From Dasyornis broadbenti (lineage: Eukaryota; Chordata; Aves; Passeriformes; Dasyornithidae), in the NCBI GenBank assembly GCA_013397935.1, contig VZRN01004245.1, forward strand, positions 1,741,689-1,805,688: a DNA stretch of 64,000 nucleotides. Direction: 5' to 3'. Positions 1 to 11,100 of this stretch are shown in pieces; the first letter of the stretch is position 1, and each line of letters starts with the position of its first letter. A program made the position numbers and the translations under genes. The notes under the pieces are model-generated. The model searched no databases, was not told the origin of the DNA, and was given only the letters and a program-made list of their open reading frames with translations.

Positions 1-1317
1 AAAAAAAAAAAAAAAAAAAAAAAATCCACATTTACCTCCCAATTAGGTGGTGTTGTGGTTATAGTTCTGAGTATCTGTTTTAAATTTGTTAGCTAAGATT
101 GAAACAAAGATTTATGCAAACCTTTTCAACAAAAGCTCATGAAGCGGGGATTGAGGTTGCAGAACACCCGAACTGCAGACTTATCTACAACCAAAGGTTT
201 TGTTTTGAAGGCATTAAGTAGTGCCATGGGTGGTGTGGTGTATTCCCTGGAGGGGTGTTGAACATAGCTGCTGTTTGAGTAGTAGAGGCAAAATTAGCTC
301 AAGAGATTGTAATATTGCTTTAAAGAACAACTTGATTCTGTAATGAGTCATTCCTGCAGGGCAGGACCTGAACTTCTCACTTGGAATTTTGCTTCCTAGT
401 ATCTCCCCCTCAGTATCATCATCCTTTGTGTTTTTCTGCACTACTGTCCCTTTTTCTACAGAAGTTATTACTTACTTTATTTATTTTTTTGTTCTCCTCC
501 CTTTCTTAAGGAGGTCGCTGATGCTCAAGAAGGTGAATGAAAGCATGAAGTGTCTTTTTTTATATTTCAAAATAGTTTTATGGCTTCCCATACCATACCT
601 GTAGCAGTTACATTGAGATCGAGACACAGAATAAATAATTTGATGCTCATTTTCCTTGTGTTCAGTGTGGCTGAGTATTGTTCAGCTCTCTAAAAAGATC
701 AAAAAGCTTCATAGATTATATAAGATTACCTGTTGCCTTTCTTTAAAGATCCTGTGCCACTTTTCTCTGCAGCTGAAACGTATCTCTGGCAGCTCTATGT
801 GTCGAGGCAGTTTCCAAGACTAATTTTGATGTCTGTTCTCTTCACTAGCTCTCGTTCACGCCATTGCTCGGAGCCTTATGTTGCTGTTATGACTTGGCCA
901 CCCACTATAATGGAACTGGCAAGTGTTTTAGTCCCTTGGCTTGTCAAGATTTCTGTGTGTAAGTCACTTTCAACTGGGGAAGCTGCTACAAACACTCTTA
1001 AAGATAGCTGCTATAAGCCAAAATAAATTCAGAGGCTTAGTGACGGAATTAGAGCTTTGCCTGAGAACTGAAACACAACAGTTGAAATCCACCATGATGA
1101 AATACTCACAGTTAGCAGTGTGAGCACTGTTTGCCCTCAGTAAATCAGCTGTGCTGCACTCCTCTGTTGTGTGCTGGCATCCTGTTATTTTGGGGGAAAT
1201 GCTCATTTTAAAATCGTAGTCTGGAACACTGTAGATGAAGAGCCTCTCCCACCAATATTCCCTGTCTTAGTGCTTGTTCTGCAAGCTGTGGCCTGGTTAG
1301 GCCACGAGGGACAGAAC

Positions 1318-1343
1318 GTGTGTGTGTGTGTGTGTGTGTGTGT
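1318..1343. repeat. (GT)n microsatellite
   Basis: Thirteen uninterrupted GT dinucleotides. Confidence 0.95.
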
Positions 1344-2519
1344 TTATAAAGCTGATTTTATTGAGTGTAAAATACAGCCTTTCTAAACAATTGAATTAAA
1401 TTTTCTGGACTTGTCACTGATTTTACCGGTCTTATTCCTGGTGTTTCTCTGGTTTGCCTGAAAATATTCCAGATATTCCAGAATTTTCCCCACTGTTGAA
1501 AAATTCTGAAAACTGTAGAATGCCTTTTTACTTGCTGTTTAACACAGGAGCAAAACTTCAGTTGGCAGCTGAGGTGGGCGTGTTGTGTGTATGTGTATCT
1601 TCCATGGAGTGTCCTCAGCTTCTGTGAGCAGAAGTGTGATATTCCCTCCATCTGATACCAGACATTTCCAGTGCAAAACAATGCCCAGGACACAGTCAGG
1701 ATGAGAGGGAAAAGCCTCTCAATCCGATATGATCTACTTACTGTTCTTTGATACCCTAGTCTGTTCATCATGTTTTAATGGATTAAGATTTTCTTTGCAC
1801 TGCTTTAATCCTGTATATCACCAAATCGAGTGGTGTTTTAGCATTTCTTCCCACAGAAATTTCCCAAGAAAGACAACAATGAAACCTGGCTGTGTCTCTT
1901 TTATAGCTGGCATCTTCTCTGATTCCAAGATTTTAAGAGTTCAGAGATAGCAGTCAAGAAACTGTGGGGAAAAGCTTATTGATTGCTTCTGTGTTGAAAT
2001 AAATGATGCAAAGTTATTACCATCTGGCTGATGAGGTCTGGTGGGTGGATGGCAATAATTTAAAGGAAATTACAGTTTCATTAGTGTGGATGTGGTCTGA
2101 AAGGCTATGTTTAACCATCAGCACAATTCCCCTGTATAAAAACAGTCACGGCTCTCTCTGATCTTTGACCCTTACTGCTCCAAAAGCTGAAATACACTCC
2201 TACATTCTCTTATTTGTCAGCGCTGTCTGTGTTTTTATCTTTTTTTGAAAGAAATTGGTTTGTAGAGTTCCTTGTGGTCACTTTTCTCTGGGCAGTTGAG
2301 GTACGCAAGGCTGGATGGACTGAAAAAAAAGCAGAACTGGGTATTAATGGCAGGGGAGAAAAAGCCCTCCAAAGAAGGGCCCAATTTGCTGACTGTCCTC
2401 TAAGTATTAGATTAAATTGGCCCTAACAGGACACAGCAAGGAGACTAAAGCTGTATTTCTATTAATTTGAAGTGGTAGGAAAGAGTTGTGAACAGATAGT
2501 GACACTTTTTGTCCTGAGA

Positions 2520-2595
2520 CCAACGTGGTAAAAGATGTCCTTGCCCATGCAGGAGGGCTGGACTGAAGGATTTCCACCCAAATCATTCTGTTCTT
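2520..2595 (+). mobile_element. Possible degraded CR1 LINE 3' end
   Basis: Pieces such as CCTTGCCCATG, GCTGGACTG and CCACCCAAATCATTCTGTT follow the order of the avian CR1 3' end, but with insertions and only one octamer. A remnant this short could be chance. Confidence 0.4.
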
Positions 2596-5044
2596 CCGTG
2601 GTTTTTAGGAACTGATGTATTCTGGAGAAAGCTCATCTGATACTTTCTGCAGTGTGACAGCGAGGGTGGAGGAAGGTGGAAGGGGAAAGTTCTTGCACTT
2701 TCGAGTTTCTCTACTTCAGATGGAGTCAGAGCTGAGGTGGAATGGGTTAAAAATGTCTGTGCTGTCACATGTTCTGTTTAAGAAATTTTGATGGGATTCA
2801 GGGAAACACTAAAGAAATTAATGGTAAATATGGCTTTCAGCATCTGGTAAAATACAGTTGCACAAGTGCCTCTGTTGCCATGGGTGATCCATAAAGTGAT
2901 GCTGTAAGACATGGGGCTTGTGTGGTTGCTGCCTTCTGCCAGGGGTTACCCTCACATTTGCTACTGCTTCTTGTCAGGTACAGAATATTTGACTGATTTT
3001 TTTAGTACTTCTTTTTCCCTGATCACATTCTGTGTACTCTCATCTACCCCAGAAGTGAATTAATGCATTCCTCTCTGCTGTTTGTTCAGAATCCTCCATG
3101 CAGGTTTATTAACTCAAACCAAGAATAATTTGTACTTTATTTTTAGTAGCTAGCACGGCCCTAATTTGATTTTTACGTGGACGTGAAATCACAGTCACTG
3201 AAACCTGATCTGCTTCATTTGTGAGTCTGGTGGGTTTTTTTTTATTATTATTTTTTAATGGGGCAGGGGTAATTTTAAAGTTATGAATTCAGCCTTTCAC
3301 TGTGCTGCTGAATCTAAGGAGAATTCTCTGTCTGGTGGTCTTCCTGGCTTGGGTCGTGGTCTTTTTTTTGTGGGGTACACTTGTGCTTTGTGTGTTTCTG
3401 TGTGACCAAAAGCTAAACTAAGTGGAAGACGAGTCTGTGCCATTTTGCAAATACGTTAAATGATGTTTGATCTGTGAAGGTGAGTAAAGATGGATGGCAC
3501 AACACTCTCAGGGTAGATCACAGATTTTTTTCCTCCTCCCTTTTTTTAACAGAAGAATTGGCCAATCAAAACCCAGCTGATGGAGGCATAGCCTTTGACA
3601 ACTTCTCATGTCTAAAACCGGAAATCTTTTCACAATTGCTGATCTTTCTTTACTAAGTAAGTTTAATTGACAAATGAACCACAGATTCCTGGATTTTTAA
3701 ATTTTTTTAAGTATGGAAGGTACTGTAAGGTACAGAAACCCAGCTTTATAGGGTTAGTGTAAAACATAGAGTTGTCATAGAAGAAACAGTCCTTTTGTAA
3801 ACTCGAATAGATGGCGCTCAATGTCCTTTGATACAGTTCTCTGATTTAATTGAACAGCAACTATTTCATTATTTGTTTGGAGAGTTTTATAGTTACTTGC
3901 ATTACTCTTACTCTTGGACTAAATTGCAGAAACCAAGATACTACAATGGCAAATGCTGTGCAAACATAGGACAGAAAGTTCTTTTCCTCTTAGAAATTCT
4001 ATTGTGTGTTCTTTGAGCAGGCTTTCCCTTTGGGGCACATAATACAGCTGAGCTGGAAGAAAAGAAAAAAAAGGATGGAAAAATACTGCTATTTGCTTTC
4101 TAATTATGGCATGGTAATTGTTCATCACATCTACCTTGAGATTGCTTTTCTTGCAGCTCCTTGCATATGAACAGGGAGAGGTGGGGAAAAGAGTGATAGA
4201 AATTCCTGATTTCCAGAAGTGGGAGGGGAGCATATCCTTCTAACATACCTATTTCTGTTTGGGCTGTAGACCCAGTGTCCCTTAGTGTTTCTCACCTTGT
4301 TGAAGGTTAGTTGCCCATCTTTTCAAGATGCTATTGTTGCTTTTCCTTCTTGCAGCAATCCTGAATTCCCATTCCTAAACTCCCTCCTCGCCCAGCCCAC
4401 TTCTGTATGGTCTTTTCCTCCTCCCTTCTTTTCCTGGTCATCATTCGTTTTTTCTAGGTCACTTCCTTAATACAGAATTTCCTGCCATCCTTTTATTCAT
4501 TATATCCCTGCAAATCTTGAGCTATGGCATCTCTGTTCCTTCCTTCCTCACATGCCAGTGGGGCAAAGCTTGAAGGATGCAGTTTAACAAGACAACGGGA
4601 TTAAAGAAGTTGCGTGCTTTGCATTTTTTTTTAATGTATTTTATTTAAGCCACCCAGGTTTCTGCACAAAATCACTTGTCACTGATTTTGAACTATCCCA
4701 AGAGTCACGGAAAGGGCAGCATGTGAAAGGTCAATTTGGGACAAGGGTGTGTGGTATCCTGTGGCTGATCCCATTTCCCTAAGGGCCAAGCTGAAGTCCT
4801 CTGCAGGCCCAGCTCGTGAGAGGGGCCTCAGGAACTATTTGGGGATGAGGACAAACCATGCTGTTATTTTCTCCTGTGCCCAAACTGCTCTGATTTTGAA
4901 GTATTGGGGTGTAATGGAGAAGGGGAAGGGGAGATCAACGTGAATCAAGCACAGCTACTTTATGGGAGCCCTGTGAAAGGCCTTTCTCTCTCGGACTCAC
5001 TGAGATGTTTGTAAATCTCCCACGTGGAAAAAGAAAGTTGGGAG

Positions 5045-5088
5045 GTTTCCATATTGAAATTCAGAAGTTTCCATACTGAAATTCAGAA
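5045..5088. repeat. 22-base tandem duplication
   Basis: Two adjacent 22-base units (5045-5066 and 5067-5088), each beginning GTTTCCATA and ending AAATTCAGAA, differ by one T/C change. Confidence 0.9.
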
Positions 5089-6625
5089 TTCTTTGTCAGG
5101 GTACCAGGTGGGTTACTGATCCTTCAGCTGGGACAAAAATCCCTCTTCATCACTGGCTTGCACAAACTGAGCATTGTGTTCTGATGCATCATCCTCGGCA
5201 AACCTTTTCAAACACTTTGTGCCTGAAGTGAGTCTGCAGTAGGGGGAGAGAAGCAGAAGAGACACCACTGAGTGCTGGACTGTGATTCAGTGTCACATGA
5301 GCCACTTTTGTTTTGGGGGCTGTGTGTCACAGTGACGTGCAGCTCGTGTAGCTCTTTAATAGTTCAGCTTTCCAGGTTTCCCAACAGGACTCATGTGATC
5401 TCCTTCTCAGCTTCATCACATTAAGAATATTCAAATAAGTTGTGTACACAGTTTGAGTCCCCTTGTGTGCAAAATGTGGAAAGCACTGAGAGAAAGCTGA
5501 TGTTGTTTAGTCCAAGAAGTCCTTGGAGGTGGAAAAAAAGTAAGTGTCATGTATTTATTGTGAGACATTTGTGAAAACTTCTAATTATTGGAGTGATGAA
5601 GTCACATACGAGCCAATAATTTTGATTTGAGGTAACATAGTTTCATAGAACTAGTCTGCTGTGCAAGGACTAAAAACATTCTGTGTTTAGTCTGTGTAGT
5701 TATTCTAGTTATACTGAATGACAGCAACTTCTTATCTTGGTAGTATGACTTCAATGACACACTAATGAGAATGTGTGTTTTATTTAACTACCTGTTCTCC
5801 ATGCCTCTTCATCTGCTTTGTAGAGAAAATTAATAAAACTATCTTTTTGTTAACTTTTTTTTAATGTTCATAGGCAGTTTTGGTGACAGGGAAGAAATAG
5901 CTGCAGCTATTCTTTGAATTTGCAGCTTATACTTGCATTGTGCAATTTGCACGTTTCTGCTCTTAAAGTAAGCAAAGTTGGGCATAGGACACTTGTGAAA
6001 CCAGGGTAATAGGTTAATGAGAGATTGCCCTTGTTTAATCTCTTCCAGATCCTCTTCTCTGCTAGCTAATCAAATAGATATGGAACAATTAATATATTAC
6101 TTTTTTTGAAAAAAGGAGGAGTTAAACACACTTTTCCTTGTGTGAACCCTTCTCTTCTCGTTGCTTGCAGTGGTCAGTAGCCACTTATGTGGCTGCTTAT
6201 GTGAACTGATTTCTGCTTATATTATTTTGTAGCCATTTGTCTTACAGTTTTCCAGCCTACTGTATTATTTGTGTGAAAATTGAAAACTATATTGCTGATC
6301 CCATCTGAATTTAAAGTCTGTCCTGTGCTTGTGTGACAGGCACTGTCAGTGGTTTTCCTGGGTTGGGAAGAGTAGATGTGGCTGGAGAAAGGCTGGCAAA
6401 GCCCTCACTGGCAGATGGACAGAGCAGACTCATGGGGAAAGTGGTTTGTTCCAAATGTGGGAAACTGAGCAGAAAATTTATCTTCTCAGCAAAGGCTTTC
6501 CTGGAGCAATGAGGTGTCCTGTTACCAACATGGGCAAGCTTTGAACTCCTGGAGGTGAAATTTCCAAACACAAATACGACTTATGCACTGGAATTCTCTT
6601 GGTTTGATTATGAAACTCAGCTAAT

Positions 6626-6680
6626 GTTTGTTTTTTTTTGTTTTGTTGGGTTGGGTTTTTTTTGGTTTTTTTTTTTTTTT
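6626..6680. repeat. T/G-rich simple sequence
   Basis: Long T runs broken by G, GG and GTTGGGTTGGG. This is low-complexity sequence. Confidence 0.85.
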
Positions 6681-7799
6681 AATTTTAATGATGCGTTGAT
6701 GACCTGGGTGAATACAATTTGCGTGTGTCTTTAAGGAGCCTGAGATTGCTGGCTAAGAGTATCAGGGATGGGGAAATGCAACTTCCTAGATCAGCAGTTT
6801 AAATACTCAGAACAAAACCAAAATTTGTAAATCCTGGTCAAAGTGCTAAACATGCGTTCCGTTTGAGTTTCAAATCCATATGTGTGGAGCTTGCATCTGC
6901 TCATCTCAAGATGAAAAACACACCGAAGTGTTGAAATAACTGGAGGAAAGTTGTTTTTTTGCTGGTTTTGGCAATATCCCCCTGCTATTCAACATCTGTA
7001 ACAGAAAGGAAACAATCATCTGCGCGTCCCAGAGAGCTGTCCCCTCAGTCACAAACAGATATCGCGGATTGTGTTGCGAGTGTGTTCCTGTAACCCTTGG
7101 TGCTCACACCCTCCAAGCAGCTCTGCAGGGTTGGGAGTGTGGGGATGGAGATGGAAGGGGCTGCAGGGAGCTGTGGGTTGGACCAGGGCAGTGGTTGAAA
7201 ATGACCTCAGCTGGCTGCCATATTCTGATTCATATTATCCGAATTGACAGGGCTGGATTTAAATCCCAGTTTTTCTCTCCTGCTGAGATTCTGAAAGTGT
7301 GCCAGCCAGGGATCACATGGCGTGGGAGCTCTGAACAATAAAAGAAAGTTACTCGCAGTAACTTCCCTTTCCAGTTAATCCTTTTGCTTTTTGGAACTCT
7401 GTATTTCCTCAGTTCCCAGTTCTCTCTAATACTTAAGTATTATAGCCTGGAGCACCATATGCAGTTTATGTCATTTAAAAATTGATTTTAAATTATTCCA
7501 ATGAATTTTAATCTATGTCAAATAAACTAATGTTTTCATAACAGTTCTCTAATAGTAGACACTTTTGGTCAGTGCTCTGGTATACTGTGTGCCCTATGTA
7601 CTTCATTCTAGGAGTAAATTTAAAGAGAGATTAGGAAATGCAGAGGATGATTTAAGTGAGCACCATGCAGCATACAGGGAGAACAAAGCACCAAACAGAA
7701 AAACGTACTAACTTGTCCTTCAGCCTTGATGCCGCTTTCATTTCAAACAGCAACGCAATTAATAGTGACAAAACCTTCACAGTGGCTGAGGTATTAGAC

Positions 7800-8117
7800 A
7801 AAACAACTTACAGCAGTCCCTCCTCCTCCTCCTCCTCCTCTCTCCAGCAGTTTGTACGTTACATAAGCTGATTTCTTTGTTTTTCCTCTTTCCTCGTGAA
7901 CGGGCTTCACTCTCTTCTCGAAGCAGACTGGTTTTGCTTACGCTTTTCCTCTGAGCCCAGGCTGACCCTCAGAGAGGAGGAGCATCGTGTGACTGAGAGA
8001 CCCAGCATGTAAACTGTCAGCGTACAGCGAGCAACTGGGGAGAAGTCCTTTCTGGCAACTTGTAGGGCTTGGAAATGGGATAAATGTGAGCTTCTCACGG
8101 GGTTATTGGCATTGCAG
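7800..8117 (+). promoter_or_regulatory. FGD4: Possible alternative promoter region of FGD4
   Basis: It lies directly upstream of exon 1. It contains the CCT tract and a moderate cluster of CpGs (7905-8040) against a CpG-poor background. There is no TATA box in a convincing place and no CpG island. It is proposed only from position; if 8118 is a real acceptor, the promoter lies further left. Confidence 0.25.
7818..7844. repeat. (CCT)n tract
   Basis: About eight CCT units, 315 bases upstream of the exon 1 start codon. Pyrimidine tracts of this kind are common near vertebrate promoters but are not diagnostic. Confidence 0.9.
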
Positions 8118-8174
8118 AATAGTTCCTGTGCAGTGGGACTGGATTACTTTTGCAAACAATGGCTTCTGAACCAG
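8118..8174 (+). CDS. FGD4: FGD4 exon 1: 5' UTR end plus five codons
   Basis: The start ATG is at 8159-8161, in context aacaATGG (A at -3, G at +4). Five codons (Met-Ala-Ser-Glu-Pro) and one G precede a consensus donor, CAG|gtaagg, at 8174/8175. That single G joins the TG that opens the exon at 26796 to make a Val codon, so the frame continues into the FGD4 N-terminus. An in-frame TAG at 8120-8122 and no other ATG before 8159 argue that this is a true start. An acceptor-like ATTGCAG ends at 8117, so this may be an internal exon with more 5' exons to the left; it could equally be a first exon whose start site lies further upstream. The join is inferred from phase, not from transcripts. Confidence 0.72.
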
Positions 8175-11100
8175 GTAAGGCTGACCGGGATGCTTCTGCT
8201 AAACTTTGTTCTCTTCAAGACTCAGGCTGTGTTTGTGTCCAGAGACACCACGAGTTAAACTTTCTGGTCTGAGGCAAATAAACCGGTGAACATCAGCTGC
8301 CTTGTGATGCAATACAGCTGGAATGCTCTGGTGGCTTTTTCCTCCTGTTCTCAGTAAAGAAACTTGAAATCTCCTGAACTGCTTCCCTGATCCATCTGCC
8401 ACACCAATAACCCCACTGCTTTTGGCTTGTCTGGCTGCTGCTTTCACCAGCTCAGGACTTGCTTGAAAGCAAACCAGTTTTGTGATGTTTATAAGTGGTT
8501 TCAGTTCCTGCCTTATTTGCCAGATTTCACTGAGCTCTGTTCATTGCTGTAAGGTTTCTATAGGAGATATCTTTAAGAAAGCATTGCCTCTACGATTTGT
8601 ATCCTGCATAAGATTTATATCCTTGCTTTAGGAAGTAGATGTACGTTTGTGACTTATACCCAGCTTTTCACATATAATGTTGCAATAATCCATTTAACTG
8701 ATGCTTATGCTACACTTAATGTACAGAATTGGCTTCCAGAGTTTAAAAAAAAATAAATTTATTGCACCATCCAGTGAAAGGTTTGGATTTTTTCCATTGT
8801 ATGCTTGTAAATGAGTTTTAAAGAATACTATTAAAAATATTGGCTTTACTTCTAAGGGAGTGCATTTCTCAGTTCTGAGAAAAATTAGTTTTGGGGGAAG
8901 TTCAATCAAAAGGCATACCCAACCCCAACAGCCTAATATAATATTCTGAATTAAGTTTTCCCCAGAGAGTTGAATGAAGCTGATCTGAAGGTTTGGGTTT
9001 GGAATGCCAGTCTCCCTCTCTGGAAATCCCTGTGAGACTGAAGAGAGGGAAGGGAGTCACTGGCAGAGTGAGTTTGAGATTTGCTGGACAAGCCTGGAGT
9101 AGGTGTATGCAAATAGTTCTATGCAGTTTTCCTGATTTCAGTACTTGTGGGCATCTGATTTTTTTTGGGGGGGTATAAAGAATACTTGTTTTAAAATAAC
9201 TCACTTGGCTCCTTACCTGTTTTATGATCAGGTTTGAAACTGCCCTGTTCGCTCAGGCTTTTAATAATCAACCAGAAGGATGGGAATCACACCATTCCTC
9301 CCACTCCTTAAATACCATTTTGCTGTATCCTGAGAAGAACTGACCTGTGGTTGTAGAAAACTTTTTTCTCTGACCTGTCTCATAAGAGCTGTTTTCTAGG
9401 ATATGTAATGCATATTCTTTTCCTGTAAATGCGACGTGAAATCCTTACAGATTTTCCAGGAAGGATAATGTGGCGTTACAACTACTATTTCCTCGTACCC
9501 CTTGGCTTACTTTCAGTTCGCAAAGGCCAAAGTCTGCAGAATTCTTACATGTAGCAGTGGCAGAGTGTCAAATAAAGTGGTGAAGCTGTGATATTTGCGT
9601 GGGTTTTTTTTTTAAGATTAACTATGTGATGTACAGATAAATTTGTACGTGCTCTAAGGTGACATAGATTATACCATGGGGTGTAGGAGACCTATGGATA
9701 TAGACAGTGCACAGAGAAAAGGTGACAGTAGGGAGTTCCAGACTTTGTGGCTTTTAAATCAAGTGGCCAGATATCCCTGGACACTCCTAAACAGTGCCAG
9801 AGAAGGTGTGAGTCTCTTGCTGAAGCAGTGGCTGCCTCCAGTGTGAAACAAAAAGAAATCCTTCCAGTGCTGGCTGCTGGGACTGGGTGAGAGGGCAGAA
9901 GGAGAGACAGAACCTATAGGAAGTTAAAATTCACATGGCAGCTCATTCATTGCTATCACCATGGGCAGTTTGGGCAGTTGATTGGCTCCAGGTACCTGAG
10001 CAAAACAGTTTTTCCAGGTACTAAAGCTCCACAGCAAATGTGCAGAACGTACCTTTTCTCGAGCGTTGATGTTTTTGAAGACTCAAACTTTGTAGATTTA
10101 TATTCTTTTAGTAGTAGTATTCACTATAAGGGAAAAAACTGATTTCCAGCAATGTCTTTTCAAAGGGTCATTGGTACCGTGACTCAGAAGTCAACAGGGA
10201 CTTCAGTGTTTTCGTTAGTGCCATCATTATGCTTTTCTTTGTGACTGCTGTGCTGAGTCTTGTGTTAATCTTTTACATGGTAGGTGCAATATAAACTGAA
10301 ATGTCTCTTGGTTTACATCAGTGCTTGTAAACCCAGTGAATCTGCTGAGTCTTTACTAAAAATTCAAAATGTTTATGTAATTCTCCTCTTCCCTATCTCT
10401 CCCCTTTTGCCCTGGGTTTATAATAATTATACAATAAAAGGATTAAGTTTCTTTAGTGTTAAGAGTTTGGAACTTCAGTGCCCTTGTATTTCTTGCAGTT
10501 TGACAGGCAGTGCTGGACCTTGAGAAGGACGGGTAGTTAGGAAACGTGATCTTTCCTTTACATTGCCATAAAATATGTAACACATTATGATTACTCTTGC
10601 TTGCTTCTGAAAAAACCCCTGCAGTAAAGACCTGTCGCTATAAAAAAGGAAACACAAAGAAGGGGAGGCAACAGCTGGTTTACGTCATGTGAGGTGGAGA
10701 GTGATTGGAGTATTGCCAGACCTTGTATTAGAAAAGAAATTAAATGCTTAACCTTAAACAAATGTTATTTTTAAGAGTAATTTCGTAGAGTTCATTTGCT
10801 CTCTGTTTTGGAAAACTTTCTTCCCAACAACGCAAGCCGTCTCCTTTTTTTAGTGGATATTTCGCTGCTCTTTCTTCTGATGCCAAGAGCTGAGGCTCTA
10901 AGGAAAACACTAAACATTACATAGGAGTCAGCAGTGTTCTGTTGGGCTGCACTTTTGCGAGCAGCTCAGCGATCCAGTTGGTGCCAGGAGGCTGCCAGGT
11001 CCCTCCCTGGCACTCTCGGTCTCCTCTACCAGCCAGCTCAGCTCATTCCCACTAAACTTTGGTGGTAAAACCTGAGCCCACTTGCCCAGGAGCTGTGTGG

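Larger units (their letters stand above)
1..8117. other. Flank or 5' intron upstream of FGD4 exon 1; no gene seen
   Basis: Scanned on both strands. The ORFs are short and of low-complexity or random composition, and none resembles a known protein. The stretch opens with 24 A residues, which may be a contig edge or a simple repeat. It contains a GT microsatellite, a T/G-rich tract, a 22-base tandem duplication and a possible CR1 remnant, listed separately. It could be intergenic or an intron of longer FGD4 transcripts. In mammals BICD1 lies upstream, but no part of it is recognisable here. Confidence 0.6.

Noticed and set aside
1..24. A poly-A start that might be a retrogene tail
   Set aside because: No open frame or transposon on either side shows that it is a tail. 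It may simply be a simple repeat or a contig edge.
1358..1771. A 137-codon minus-strand ORF
   Set aside because: No domain or similarity that I recognise. It ends in random-looking sequence beside the GT microsatellite.
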